Positions 44,555 to 61,595 of a stretch of 64,000 nt of DNA are shown one piece after another. The position numbers and the translations under genes were made by a program. The DNA lies in contig JAUJYZ010001454.1 in the NCBI GenBank assembly GCA_033675265.1, positions 273,605-337,604 on the forward strand. Direction: 5' to 3'. The number at the start of each line of letters is the position of its first letter. Position 1 is the first letter of the stretch. The stretch comes from Actinostola sp. cb2023 (Eukaryota > Cnidaria > Anthozoa > Actiniaria > Actinostolidae). The notes beneath the pieces were generated by a model. It searched no databases. It was not told the origin of the DNA and worked only from the letters and a program-made list of their open reading frames with translations.

Positions 44555-45522
44555 TCAAGCTCTGTTAGATGATACTCTGCTCGCTGTAACCAAGTGATAA
44601 AGCTCTGTTAGATGATACTATGGTCGCTGTAACCAAGTGATCAAGCTCTGTTAGATGATACTCTGGTCGCTGTAACCAAGTGATAAAGCTCTGTTAGATG
44701 ATACTCTGCTCGCTGTAACCAAGTGATAAAGCTCTGTTAGATGATACTCTGGTCGCTGTAACCAAGTGATAAAGCTCTGTTAGATGATACTCTGCTCGCT
44801 GTAACCAAGTGATCAAGCTCTGTTAGATGATACTCTGCTCGCTGTAACCAAGTGATAAAGCTCTGTTAGATGATACTATGGTCGCTGTAACCAAGTGATC
44901 AAGCTCTGTTAGATGATATACTCTGGTCGCTGTAACCAAGTGATAAAGCTCTGTTAGATGATACTCTGCTCGCTGTAACCAAGTGATCAAGCTCTGTTAG
45001 ATGATACTCTGCTCGCTGTAACCAAGTGATAAAGCTCTGTTAGATGATACTCTGGTCGCTGTAACCAAGTGATCAAGCTCTGTTATATGATACTCTGCTC
45101 GCTGTAACCAAGTGATAAAGCTCTGTTAGATGATACTATGGTCGCTGTAACCAAGTGATCAAGCTCTGTTAGATGATACTCTGGTCGCTGTAACCAAGTG
45201 ATAAAGCTCTGTTAGATGATACTCTGGTCGCTGTAACCAAGTGATAAAGCTCTGTTAGATGATACTCTGGTCGCTGTAACCAAGTGATAAAGCTCTGTTA
45301 GATGATACTCTGGTCGCTGTAACCAAGTGATAAAGCTCTGTTAGATGATACTCTGGTCGCTGTAACCAAGTGATAAAGCTCTGTTAGATGATACTCTGGT
45401 CGCTGTAACCAAGTGATAAAGCTCTGTTAGATGATACTCTGGTCGCTGTATCCAAGTGATCAAGCTCTGTTAGATGATACTCTGGTCGCTGTAACCAAGT
45501 GATAAAGCTCTGTTAGATGATT
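44525..45522 (+). repeat. 43-bp minisatellite, about 23 copies, containing the UBR4 stop codon
   Basis: Each unit carries TGATACTCTGCTCGCTGTAA and CCAAGTGA, the last 28 nt of the coding sequence including TGA, then TCAAGCTCTGTTAGA. Variants CTGCTCGC or CTGGTCGC, GTGATC or GTGATA. It would form the start of the 3' UTR. Confidence 0.95.
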
Positions 45523-45682
45523 CTGTCGATAAATGTTTGATTTCCATCCATAATAGATGAGAACTGTTGTCACACATATCCCTTCCCTGCACAACCAACC
45601 CAGACAGAAATTAATCGCTATTATCCTGATGATCTCAGCGTTCTCTTGTTACATACAATATATGTAATTTATTATATGGCAA

Positions 45683-45753
45683 AATAAACTTGGTGAAATT
45701 TAATTGGTCAATTAGCGGTCCATAACTACTCGTACGGACATATAGTGAATAAA
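45683..45753 (+). terminator. Candidate UBR4 polyadenylation signals
   Basis: AATAAA occurs at 45,683-45,688 and 45,748-45,753, the first canonical signals after the stop-codon array. Which one is used cannot be decided from sequence. Confidence 0.4.
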
Positions 45754-47602
<1,849 letters not shown>

Positions 47603-47816
47603 TGAAAGCTTCTTTGTACATTGGCTTTTCGATATCAGAAAACGACGCGGGAAAGAGCAACTAATCAATTTATTTGCTATATTTTATTGATATTTGGTGC
47701 GCTTTTTAAAATGACAGCGCTGGTACTTTTTTAGTTGTTTGTACGTTGTAGGGTTATCTGAAGTGCATACTATGTCGTAAGTAAGGCATTATGTCATTGA
47801 CTTTATAACATGTGGT

Positions 47817-47832
47817 GGCTCCTAAAAGAGCC
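47817..47832 (-). terminator. Histone 3' stem-loop (H4 copy 1)
   Basis: GGCTCTTTTAGGAGCC on the minus strand: the 6-bp stem and 4-nt loop bound by SLBP in replication-dependent histone mRNAs. Confidence 0.93.
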
Positions 47833-47873
47833 GTTGTTCGTTTGTGTTGGATATACAAACCCATGCACATATA

Positions 47874-48209
47874 ACCACCAAATCCGTTGAGAGTACGGCC
47901 TTGGCGTTTGAGAGCGTACACTACATCCATGGCAGTGCATTTGATCTTGATCTTGCGATGCGTGCTCGGTGTAGGTGACAGCATCACGGATTACGTTTCT
48001 CAAGAAAAAACTTTTACTTGCTGCTGGTGTACTTGGTGACGTCTCTTCGTAGATTCAAGACAGAGATTGCTTGACTCCACTCCACGAGAAGAAGACGACG
48101 AATGGCGGGCTTGGTAATACCCTGGATGTTATCCCGAAGAATCTTACGATGATGACGTTTGGCGCCTCCTTTGCCAAGACCTTTTCCTCGATTTGCCTCT
48201 TCCAGACAT
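47874..48209 (-). pseudogene. H4: Histone H4 copy 1, chimeric and read-through
   Basis: The ATG at 48,207-48,209 and both ends are recognisable, but there are several small indels. A 29-bp piece identical to the 3' end of H2B (48,013-48,041, TACTTGCTGCTGGTGTACTT in + orientation) replaces part of the middle. The stop TAG has become TAT, so translation would read on. Non-functional as written. Confidence 0.9.
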
Positions 48210-48747
48210 GATTAAGATTTCGTTCTATTGCAAAATGATGACTTTGCATCAGAGATCGCGGTGTATAGAGACTGTCTGTCTTACCTCAGAGAAAACGGGG
48301 TAACATACAATCTAATTGGCGGATGCTATTACAAAAAAGCGCGCATACATTAAAAACGATTTGGATTCTTGTTTTAATAATGAAGTTGTTGCAAAACACA
48401 CACTTTATCTATTATTTTTCTCCATAGTCAAATCAGGGGTTGTATAATGAAATGAATGCAAGTATTTGATAATAAGATTACATTATAGGGTTTTATGTAC
48501 GTAGCGTTAAAATGTAGAAGGCATCCAAAATATTGTTTTCATTTTGGACTAAACAATATTGTGCTTCAGGTTTCAGCAATCTGAACAACAGCGGGATCAA
48601 AAAGCGCCAATTAGATTTCATAATTTTCAGCCAATAGATTTCTAGCTTCCAGCCATTTCAGCCAAAAATCAAAAAGCAATCAGCGCCCAACATCAAAATA
48701 TTCTGTTCACTAACGCCTTTCATCAGTTTAGTTCATTACGCAAGTAG

Positions 48748-49242
<495 letters not shown>

Positions 49243-49791
49243 ACAACACATACAGTCAATCTTAAGATCATAAACTCTCCCCATACAAGAGGTCCTTTCA
49301 ATGAAAATATAGCTGGCTTATAGAATGTTTTTTTTTTTTGCAAAACTCAAATCACATAGCATAATTACGGAATGATACACATAGCAAACACGCGCGAATT
49401 ACGGAATGATACACAAAGCAAACACGCGCGAACTAATAAGTATAAATCTAATATTAATGTAACACAGGAACCCCAAAAGGGAGGAACAAGGTTGAAAAGT
49501 ACACTTCAACTTTATTTCTATATTCAACTGTACACTTCAACTTAATTAATTTATATATCTGAATCATAAGAAACCACCAGGCAATTGCCGCTATAAGTGT
49601 TTGATATGACGGGTATTGTATAATCGATCCAGTCAACATACAACGGCCGTTCAACATATCCCTACACAGTTTCTTTTTCTTTGAGTATTTCGATAATCAA
49701 CCCATACATACAACATTTGTCAATTCATTTCTAGCATAATAACTTGTTGTTTGGATGTAGCATTTGATCATGATCTTTCGATTCATGTGGT

Positions 49792-49807
49792 GGCTCCTAA
49801 AAGAGCG
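49792..49807 (-). terminator. Damaged histone 3' stem-loop (H2B copy 1)
   Basis: GGCTCCTAAAAGAGCG in + orientation: one base of the stem is changed relative to other units, breaking the terminal G-C pair. Confidence 0.85.
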
Positions 49808-49843
49808 TGCTTTGTGTAGTGAGCAGCAAACAGTGTTCACTGT

Positions 49844-50219
49844 TTACTTGCTGCTGGTGTACTTGGTGACGGCCTTGGTACCTTCACTGACGGCGTGCTT
49901 GGCCAACTCTCCGGGAAGAAGAAGGCGAACAGCGGTCTGGATTTCCCGAGATGTGATGGTGGACTTCTTGTTGTAATGAGCCAGGCGGGAAGCTTCGCCA
50001 GCGATACGCTCGAACACGTCCTGCACAAACGAGTTCATGATCAACATGGCTTTGCTGGAGATACCGGTGTCGGGATGGACTTGTTTCATAACTTTGTAGA
50101 TGTATATCGAGTAGGTTTCCTTTCTCCTGCGGGATCTTTTCTTCTTTTCGCCACCAAGCGCGGCTTTTTTGCCGGCTTTTTTTTTCACCTTTCTTTGCTG
50201 GAGCGATTTTGGGAGGCAT
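49844..50219 (-). pseudogene. H2B: Histone H2B copy 1, frameshift in N-tail
   Basis: One extra T in a T-run at about 50,180 (376 nt against 375 in the intact copy) shifts the frame within the Lys-rich tail. The core fold region ([20 protein letters not shown] to TKYTSSK) is otherwise intact in the downstream frame. Confidence 0.92.
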
Positions 50220-50515
50220 TTTTCTTCACAACTTTGTTGACGCTTGATAGATGAAATGATACTTTGATTGAATAAGGGAAAACTACTCTTTATATGACAT
50301 TCGGTGGGATTATTAATAAAATGCAGATCGCAGATCGAGCAACCTGATTGGTGGAAATAATATGACAAATAATTTACTTTGCATAATTGACCTGATTGGT
50401 GGGATTTCGTTCCTAGCTATAGCGCTCTAGCTTCCTTGATTTTCATTATAAAACCTCAGAAGAATCATTTCTGTTTTCATATTCTATCGCAGAATCCAAA
50501 CGTCGAAACTCTAAA
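50220..50515. promoter_or_regulatory. Divergent H2B-H2A intergenic region, copy 1
   Basis: TATAAAA at 50,447-50,453 lies about 65 bp before the H2A ATG. CTTTATAT near 50,290 is the H2B TATA on the minus strand. Two CCTGATTGGTGG motifs (inverted CCAAT) lie between. Confidence 0.8.
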
Positions 50516-50972
50516 ATGTCTGGCCGTGGAAAAGGTAAAGCTAAGGGCACCAAATCCAAGACTCGTTCATCCCGTGCAGGGCTTCAGTTCCCCGTCGGTC
50601 GTATCCATCGTCATCTCCGCAAAGGCAACTAAAAAGAGAGTTGGTGGGGGTGCTCAGTTTATTTGGCTGCCGTGCTCGAGTATTTGAGTGCTGAAATCCT
50701 CGAACTGGCCTTCCAACGCTGCCCGTGAAATCGCAAAAAGGCAAGAATCATTCCCCGGCACTTGCAGTTGGCCCCAGTGAGGCTGAAACTGAACTTGAAA
50801 GCAACGACGCGAACAACAAAAAGTTGAATCATTCCCCGGCACTTGCAGTTGGCCGTCAGGAACGACGAGGAGTTGAACAGGCTTCTTGGTGGAGTTACCA
50901 TCGCTCAGGGTGGTGTACTTCCCAACATCCAAGCCGTACTTCTGCCCAAGAAGGCCGAGAAAACACGCCTAA
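50516..50972 (+). pseudogene. H2A: Histone H2A copy 1, broken
   Basis: Starts [35 protein letters not shown] creates a stop at codon 41. Further on, an internal duplication repeats ATTCCCCGGCACTTGCAGTT with unrelated sequence between the copies. Total 457 nt against about 378. Confidence 0.93.
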
Positions 50973-51000
50973 GCAGTTTATCTACTGCATACCAAACAAC

Positions 51001-51016
51001 GGCTCCTTTAGGAGCC
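51001..51016 (+). terminator. Histone 3' stem-loop (H2A copy 1)
   Basis: GGCTCCTTTAGGAGCC, the H2A form with loop CTTT/TTTA, followed by ACCACATG. Confidence 0.93.
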
Positions 51017-51371
51017 ACCACATGAATCTTAAGATCATGACCAAATGCTCTCTTACATACATACAAACTCAAATCATATAGCATAATTACGGAATGATAC
51101 ACAAAGCAAACACGCGCGAATTACGGAATGATACACAAAGCAAACACGCGCGAACTGTTGAAAGCTTCTTTGTACATTGGCTTTTCGATATCAGAAAAGA
51201 CGCGGGAAAGAGCAACTAATCAATTTATTTGCTATATTTTATATGATTTTGGTGCGCTTTTATAATGACAGCGCTGGTACTTTTTTTAGTTGTTTGTACG
51301 TTGTAGGGTTATCTGAAGTGCATACTATGTCGTAAGTAAGGCATTATGTCATTGACTTTATAACATGTGGT

Positions 51372-51387
51372 GGCTCCTAAAAGAGCC
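51372..51387 (-). terminator. Histone 3' stem-loop (H4 copy 2)
   Basis: GGCTCTTTTAGGAGCC on the minus strand downstream of H4. Confidence 0.93.
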
Positions 51388-51422
51388 GTTGTTCGTTTGT
51401 GTTGGATAATCAACCCATGCAT

Positions 51423-52796
<1,374 letters not shown>

Positions 52797-53222
52797 TAAT
52801 TACGGAATGATACACATAGCAAACACGCGCGAATTACGGAATGATACACAAAGCAAACACGCGCGAACTAATAAGTATAAATCTAATATTAATGTAACAC
52901 AGGGACCCCAAAAGGGAGGAACAAGGTTGAAAAGTACACTTCAACTTTATTTCTATATCTTCAACTGTACACTTCAACTTAATTAATTTATATATCTGAA
53001 TCATAAGAAACCACCAGGCAATTGCCGCTATAAGTGTTTGATATGACGGGTATTGTATAATCGATCCAGTCCAGTCAACATACAACGGCCGTTCAACATA
53101 TCCCTACAACTTTTTCTTTGAGTATTTCGATATCAGACAAATTACATACACATTTTCATTTCTAGCATAATAACTTGTTGTTTGGATGTAGCATTTGATC
53201 ATGATCTTTCGATTCATGTGGT

Positions 53223-53238
53223 GGCTCCTAAAAGAGCC
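53223..53238 (-). terminator. Histone 3' stem-loop (H2B copy 2)
   Basis: GGCTCTTTTAGGAGCC on the minus strand. Confidence 0.93.
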
Positions 53239-53269
53239 TTTGTTTTGTGTTCAGTAAACAGAAAACTGT

Positions 53270-53662
53270 TTACTTGCTGCTGGTGTACTTGGTGGTGTAC
53301 TTGGTGACGGCCTTGGTGCCTTCACTGACGGCGTGCTTGGCCAACTCTCCGGGAAGAAGAAGGCGAACAGCGGTCTGGATTTCCCGAGATGTGATGGTGG
53401 ACTTCTTGTTGTAATGAGCCAGGCGGGAAGCTTCGCCAGCGATACGCTCGAACACGTCCTGCACAAACGAGTTCATGATCAACATGGCTTTGCTGGAGAT
53501 ACCGGTGTCGGGATGGACTTGTTTCATAACTTTGTAGATGTATATCGAGTAGGTTTCCTTTCTCCTGCGGGATCTTTTCTTCTTTTTCTTTTCGCCACCA
53601 AGCGCGGCTTTTTTGCCGGCTTTCTTTTCACCTTTCTTTGCTGGAGCGATTTTGGGAGGCAT
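53270..53662 (-). CDS. H2B: Histone H2B copy 2, open but with in-frame insertions
   Basis: Core histone H2B, partner of H2A in the nucleosome. The frame is open for 130 residues, 6 more than the intact copy at 63,517. There are two extra Lys in the tail ([12 protein letters not shown]) and a 12-nt duplication giving [11 protein letters not shown] at the C-terminus. The histone fold ([20 protein letters not shown] to [20 protein letters not shown]) is complete. It may be a functional variant or a consensus artefact. Confidence 0.85.
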   Translation of the reverse strand: MPPKIAPAKKGEKKAGKKAALGGEKKKKKRSRRRKETYSIYIYKVMKQVHPDTGISSKAMLIMNSFVQDVFERIAGEASRLAHYNKKSTITSREIQTAVRLLLPGELAKHAVSEGTKAVTKYTTKYTSSK

Positions 53663-53952
53663 TTTTCTTCACAACTTTGTTGACGCTTGATAGATTGAAA
53701 TGATACTTTGATTGAGGGAAAACTACTCTTTATATCAACATTCGGTGGGATTAATTAAAATGCAGATCGCAGATCGAGCAACCTGATTGGTGGAAATAAT
53801 ATGACAAATAATTTACTTTGCATAATTGACCTGATTGGTGGATTTCGTTCCTAGCTATAGCGCTCTAGCTTCCTTGATTTCATTATAAAACCTCAGAAGA
53901 ATCATTTCTGTTTTCATATTCTATCGCAGAATCCAAACGTCGAAACTCTAAA
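53663..53952. promoter_or_regulatory. Divergent H2B-H2A promoter region, copy 2
   Basis: TATAAAA at 53,884-53,890 serves H2A. CTTTATAT near 53,728 is the H2B TATA on the minus strand. Two inverted CCAAT motifs (CTGATTGGTGG) lie between. Confidence 0.85.
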
Positions 53953-54339
53953 ATGTCTGGCCGTGGAAAAGGTAAAGCTAAGGGCACCAAATCCAAGACT
54001 CGTTCATCCCGTGCAGGGCTTCAGTTCCCCGTCGGTCGTATCCATCGTCATCTCCGCAAAGGCAACTATGCCAAGAGAGTTGGTTGCTCCAGGGGGTGCT
54101 CCAGTATTTTATTTGGCTGCCGTGCTCGAGTATTTGAGTGCTGAAATCCTCGAACTGGCCGGCAACGCTGCCCGCGACAACAAAAAGGCAAGAATCATTC
54201 CCCGGCACTTGCAGTTGGCCGTCAGGAACGACGAGGAGTTGAACAGGCTTCTTGGTGGAGTTACCATCGCTCAGGGTGGTGTACTTCCCAACATCCAAGC
54301 CGTACTTCTGCCCAAGAAGGACGAGAAAAACACGCCTAA
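53953..54339 (+). pseudogene. H2A: Histone H2A copy 2, frameshifted
   Basis: Normal to AKRVG, then an extra TGCTCCAG-like duplication and an extra AT near 54,100 shift the frame. The C-terminus is also altered (AAGGACGAGAAAAACACG with a repeated CCTAAGCAG) and loses the normal stop frame. Confidence 0.92.
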
Positions 54340-54376
54340 GCAGCCTAAGCAGTTTATCTACTGCATACCAAACAAC

Positions 54377-54392
54377 GGCTCCTTTAGGAGCC
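54377..54392 (+). terminator. Histone 3' stem-loop (H2A copy 2)
   Basis: GGCTCCTTTAGGAGCC. Confidence 0.93.
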
Positions 54393-54718
54393 ACCACATG
54401 AATCTTAAGATCATATCAAATGCTCTCATACATACATACAAAATCAAATCATAAATACGCGCATAATTACGGAATGACACAAATACACAAAGCAAACACG
54501 CGCGAACTGTTGAAAGCTTCTTTGTACATTGGCTTTTCGATATCAGAAAGACGCGGGAAGAGCAACTAATCAATTTATTTGCTATATTTTTTGATATTTG
54601 GTGCGCTTTTATAATGACAGCGCTGGTACGTTTTAGTTGTTTGTACGTTGTAGGGTTATCTGAAGTGCATACTATGTCGTAAGTAAGGCATTATGTCATT
54701 GACTTTATAACATGTGGT

Positions 54719-54734
54719 GGCTCCTAAAAGAGCC
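54719..54734 (-). terminator. Histone 3' stem-loop (H4 copy 3)
   Basis: GGCTCTTTTAGGAGCC on the minus strand. Confidence 0.93.
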
Positions 54735-54769
54735 GTTGTTCGTTTGTGTTGGATAATCAACCCATGCAT

Positions 54770-56005
<1,236 letters not shown>

Positions 56006-56036
56006 ACCGGTTCTCTACAACCAACAACCAACAAAC

Positions 56037-56052
56037 GGCTCTTTTAGGAGCC
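56037..56052 (+). terminator. Histone 3' stem-loop (H3 copy 3)
   Basis: GGCTCTTTTAGGAGCC. Confidence 0.93.
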
Positions 56053-56633
56053 ACAACATGCTATACAGTCAATGGCTTAATGCTTTTATACAAAACTCTC
56101 CACATACAAGAGGTCCTTTCAATGAAAATATAGCTGGCTTATTTTTTTTTTTTTTTTGCAAAACTCACATAGCACATACGGCATAATTATAGCAAACATG
56201 ATACACATAGCAAAACACGCGCGAATTACGGAATGATACACAAAAAAAAACACGCGCGAACTAATAAGTATAAATCTAATATTAATGTAACACAGGAACC
56301 CCAAAAGGGAGGAACAAGGTTGAAAAGTACACTTCAACTTTATTTCTATATCTTCAACTGTACACTTCAACTTAATTAATTTATATATCTGAATCATAAG
56401 AAACCACCAGGCAATTGCCGCTATAAGTGTTTGATATGACGGGTATTGTATAATCGATCCAGTCAACATACAACGGCCGTTCAACATATCCCTACAACAG
56501 TTTCTTTGAGTATTTCGATATCAGACAAATTACATACAACATTTGTCATATTCATTTCTAGCAGCATAACTTTGTTTGTTGTTTGGATGTAGCATTTGAT
56601 CATGATCTTTCGATTCATGTGGTGGCTCCTAAA

Positions 56634-56649
56634 AGAGCCTTTGTTTTGT
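56634..56649 (-). terminator. Histone 3' stem-loop (H2B copy 3)
   Basis: GGCTCTTTTAGGAGCC on the minus strand. Confidence 0.93.
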
Positions 56650-56670
56650 GTTCAGTAAACAGAAAACTGT

Positions 56671-57044
56671 TTACTTGCTGCTGGTGTACTTGGTGACGGC
56701 CTTGGTACCTTCACTGACGGCGTGCTTGGCCAACTCTCCGGGAAGAAGAAGGCGAACAGCGGTCTGGATTTCCCGAGATGTGATGGTGGACTTCTTGTTG
56801 TAATGAGCCAGGCGGGAAGCTTCGCCAGCGATACGCTCGAACACGTCCTGCACAAACGAGTTCATGATCAACATGGCTTTGCTGGAGATACCGGTGTCGG
56901 GATGGACTTGTTTCATAACTTTGTAGATGTATATCGAGTAGGTTTCCTTTCTCCTGCGGGATCTTTTCTTCTTTTCGCCACCAAGCGCGGCTTTTTTGCC
57001 GGCTTTCTTTTCACCTTTCTTTGCTGGAGCGATTTTGGGGGCAT
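56671..57044 (-). pseudogene. H2B: Histone H2B copy 3, 1-nt deletion at codon 3
   Basis: The start reads ATGCCCCCAAAATCG instead of ATGCCTCCCAAAATCG, one base short, so the frame is lost at once. The remainder of the gene is identical in sense to the intact copy. The next in-frame ATG is inside the fold (MKQVHPDTG). Confidence 0.92.
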
Positions 57045-57338
57045 TTTTTTTTCTTCACAACTTTGTTGACGCTTGATAGATTGAAATGATACTTTGATTG
57101 AGGGAAAACTACTCTTTATATCAACATTCGGTGGGATTAATTAAAATGCAGATCGCAGATCGAGCAACCTGATTGGTGGAAATAATATGACAAATAATTT
57201 ACTTTGCATAATTGACCTGATTGGTGGATTTCGTTCCTAGCTATAGCGCTCTAGCTTCCTTGATTTCATTATAAAACCTCAGAAGAATCATTTCTGTTTT
57301 CATATTCTATCGCAGAATCCAAACGTCGAAACTCTAAA
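57045..57338. promoter_or_regulatory. Divergent H2B-H2A promoter region, copy 3
   Basis: TATAAAA at 57,270-57,276 for H2A. CTTTATATC near 57,116 on the minus strand for H2B. Inverted CCAAT motifs CTGATTGGTGG twice. Confidence 0.85.
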
Positions 57339-57729
57339 ATGTCTGGCCGTGGAAAAGGTAAAGCTAAGGGCACCAAATCCAAGACTCGTTCATCCCGTGC
57401 AGGGCTTCAGTTCCCCGTCGGTCGTATCCATCGTCATCTCCGCAAAGGCAACTATGCCAAGAGAGTTGGTGGGGGTGCTCCAGTTTATTTGGCTGCCGTG
57501 CTCGAGTATTTGAGTGCTGAAATCCTCGAACTGGCCGGCAACGCTGCCCGCGACAACAAAAAGGCAAGAATCATTCCCCGGCACTTGCAGTTGGCCGTCA
57601 GGAACGACGAGGAGTTGAACAGGCTTCTTTGAACAGGCGGGTGGTGGAGTTACCATCGCTCAGGGTGGTGTACTTCCCAACATCCAAGCCGTACTTCTGC
57701 CCAAGAAGGCCGAGAAGAAACACGCCTAA
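57339..57729 (+). pseudogene. H2A: Histone H2A copy 3, 13-nt insertion with stop
   Basis: Normal through EELNRLL (97 codons), then TGA created by insertion of TGAACAGGCGGGT, which partly duplicates the preceding TTGAACAGG. After the insertion the sequence continues normally to AAACACGCCTAA. 391 nt against 378. Confidence 0.94.
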
Positions 57730-57757
57730 GCAGTTTATCTACTGCATACCAAACAAC

Positions 57758-57773
57758 GGCTCCTTTAGGAGCC
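57758..57773 (+). terminator. Histone 3' stem-loop (H2A copy 3)
   Basis: GGCTCCTTTAGGAGCC. Confidence 0.93.
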
Positions 57774-58138
57774 ACCACATGAATCTTAAGATCATGACCA
57801 AATGCTCTCTTACATACATACAAACTCAAATCATATAGCATAATTACGGAATGATACACAAAGCAAACACGCGCGAATTACGGAATGATACACAAAGCAA
57901 ACACGCGCGAACTGTTGAAAGAAAGCTTCTTTGTACATTGGCTTTTCGATATCAGAAAGACGCGGGAAAGAGCAACTAATCAATTTATTTGCTATATTTT
58001 ATTGATATTTGGTGCGCTTTTATAATGACAGCGCTGGTTTTTTTTTTGTTGTTTGTAGGGTTATCTGTAGGGTTATCTGAAGTGCATTATACTATGTCGT
58101 AAGTAAGGCATTATGTCATTGACTTTATAACATGTGGT

Positions 58139-58154
58139 GGCTCCTAAAAGAGCC
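58139..58154 (-). terminator. Histone 3' stem-loop (H4 copy 4)
   Basis: GGCTCTTTTAGGAGCC on the minus strand. Confidence 0.93.
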
Positions 58155-58189
58155 GTTGTTCGTTTGTGTTGGATAATCAACCCATGCAT

Positions 58190-59435
<1,246 letters not shown>

Positions 59436-59471
59436 AGCTTAAACCGGTTCTCTACAACAACAACAACCAAC

Positions 59472-59503
59472 GGCTCTTTTAGGAGCCACTCTTTTAGGAG
59501 CCA
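59472..59503 (+). terminator. Histone 3' stem-loop with partial duplicate (H3 copy 4)
   Basis: An intact stem-loop at 59,472-59,487 is followed directly by a second CTCTTTTAGGAGCC lacking the 5' GG. Confidence 0.88.
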
Positions 59504-60069
59504 CAACATGCTATACAGTCAATGGCTTAATGCTTTTATTAAACTCTCCACATACAAGAGGTCCTTTCAATGAAAATATAGCTGGCTTATAGAATGTTTT
59601 TTTTTGCAAAACTCAAATCACATAGCATAATTACGGAATGATACACATAGCAAACACGCGCGAATTACGGAATGATACACAAAGCAAACACGCGCGAACT
59701 AATAAGTATAAATCTAATATTAATGTAAACACAGGAACCCCAAAAGGGAGGAACAAGGTTGAAAAGTACACTTCAACTTTATTTCTATATCTTCAACTGT
59801 ACACTTCAACTTAATTAATTTATATATCTGAATCATAAGAAACCACCAGGCAATTGCCGCTATAAGTGTTTGATATGACGGGTATTGTATAATCGATCCA
59901 GTCAACATACAACGGCCGTTCAACATATCCCTACAACAGTTTCTTTGAGTATTTCGATTTCGATATCAGACAAATTACAACATTTGTCATCATTACATAA
60001 ATTCATTTCTAGCATAATAACTTGTTGTTTGGATGTAGCATTTGATCATGATCTTTCGATTCATGTGGT

Positions 60070-60088
60070 GGCTCTAAAAAAAAGAGCT
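60070..60088 (-). terminator. Degenerate histone 3' stem-loop (H2B copy 4)
   Basis: GGCTCTAAAAAAAAGAGCT in + orientation; the stem is shortened and the loop expanded compared with other units. Confidence 0.75.
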
Positions 60089-60121
60089 TTGTTTTGTGTT
60101 CAGTAAACAGAAAACTGTTTA

Positions 60122-60491
60122 CTACTTGCTGCTGGTGTACTTGGTGACGGCCTTGGTGCCTTCACTGACGGCGTGCTTGGCCAACTCTCCGGGAAGAAGA
60201 AGGCGAACAGCGGTCTGGATTTCCCGAGATGTGATGGTGGACTTCTTGTTGTAATGAGCCAGGCGGGAAGCTTCGCCAGCGATACGCTCGAACACGTCCT
60301 GCACAAACGAGTTCATGATCAACATGGCTTTGCTGGAGATACCGGTGTCGGGATGGACTTGTTTCATAACTTTGTAGATGTATATCGAGTAGGTTTCCTT
60401 TCTCCTGCGGGATCTTTTCTTCTTTTTCGCCACCAAGCGCGGCTTTTTTGCCGGCTTTCTTTTCACCTTTCTTTGGAGCGATTTTGGGCAT
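60122..60491 (-). pseudogene. H2B: Histone H2B copy 4, frameshifted tail
   Basis: The N-terminal part ([20 protein letters not shown]) and the fold lie in different frames because of an extra T near 60,428. The ATG context is also rearranged (GGGCATTTTTTTTGGGAGGC). TAG rather than TAA ends the gene after TSSK. Confidence 0.92.
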
Positions 60492-60801
60492 TTTTTTTGG
60501 GAGGCACTTTTTTCTTCACAACTTTGTTGACGCTTGATAGATTGAAATGATACTTTGATTGAGGGAAAACTACTCTTTATATCAACATTCGGTGGGATTA
60601 ATAAAAAAATGCAGATCGCAGATCGAGCAACCTGATTGGTGGAAATAATATGACAAATAATTTACTTTGCATAATTGACCTGATTGGTGGATTTCGTTCC
60701 TAGCTATAGCGCTCTAGCTTCCTTGATTTCATTATAAAACCTCAGAAGAATCATTTCTGTTTTCATATTCTATCGCAGAATCCAAACGTCGAAACTCTAA
60801 A
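60492..60801. promoter_or_regulatory. Divergent H2B-H2A promoter region, copy 4
   Basis: TATAAAA at 60,733-60,739, about 65 bp before the H2A ATG. CTTTATATC near 60,574 for H2B. Two CTGATTGGTGG motifs. Confidence 0.85.
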
Positions 60802-61183
60802 ATGTCTGGCCGTGGAAAAGGTAAAGCTAAGGGCACCAAATCCAAGACTCGTTCATCCCGTGCAGGGCTTCAGTTCCCCGTCGGTCGTATCCATCGTCAT
60901 CTCCGCAAAGGCAACTATGCCAGAGAGAGTTGGTGGGGGTGCTCCAGTTTATTTGGCTGCCGTGCTCGAGTATTTGAGTGCTGAAATCCTCGAACTGGCC
61001 GGCAACGCTGCCCGCGACAACAAAAAGGCAAGAATCATTCCCCGGCACTTGCAGTTGGCCGTCAGGAACGACGAGGAGTTGAACAGGCTTCTTGGTGGAG
61101 TTACCATCGCTCAGGGTGGTGTACTTCCCAACATCCAAGCCGTACTTACTGCTGCCCAAAGGCCGAGAGAAAAACACGCCTAA
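60802..61183 (+). pseudogene. H2A: Histone H2A copy 4, frameshifted
   Basis: GCCAGAGAGAGTTGG (normally GCCAAGAGAGTTGG) adds one base after KGNYA. A second disturbance near the end (CTTACTGCTGCCCAAAGG) follows. The middle of the fold is normal in the shifted frame. Confidence 0.93.
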
Positions 61184-61211
61184 GCAGTTTATCTACTGCA
61201 TACCAAACAAC

Positions 61212-61227
61212 GGCTCCTTTAGGAGCC
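61212..61227 (+). terminator. Histone 3' stem-loop (H2A copy 4)
   Basis: GGCTCCTTTAGGAGCC. Confidence 0.93.
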
Positions 61228-61595
61228 ACCACATGAATCTTAAGATCATGACAAATGCTCTCTTACATACATACAAACTCAAATCATATAGCATAATTAC
61301 GGAATGATACACAAAGCAAACACGCGCGAATTACGGAATGATACACAAAGCAAACACGCGCGAACTGTTGAAAGCTTCTTTGTACATTGGCTTTTCGATA
61401 TCAGAAAGACGCGGGAAAGAGCAACTAATCAATTTACTAATATATTTTTTTATTATTTATATTTTTATTGATATTTGGTGCGCTTTTATAATGACAGCGC
61501 TGGTACGTTTTAGTTGTTTGTACGTTGTAGGGTTATCTGAAGTGCATACTATGTCGTAAGTAAGGCATTATGTCATTGACTTTATAACATGTGGT

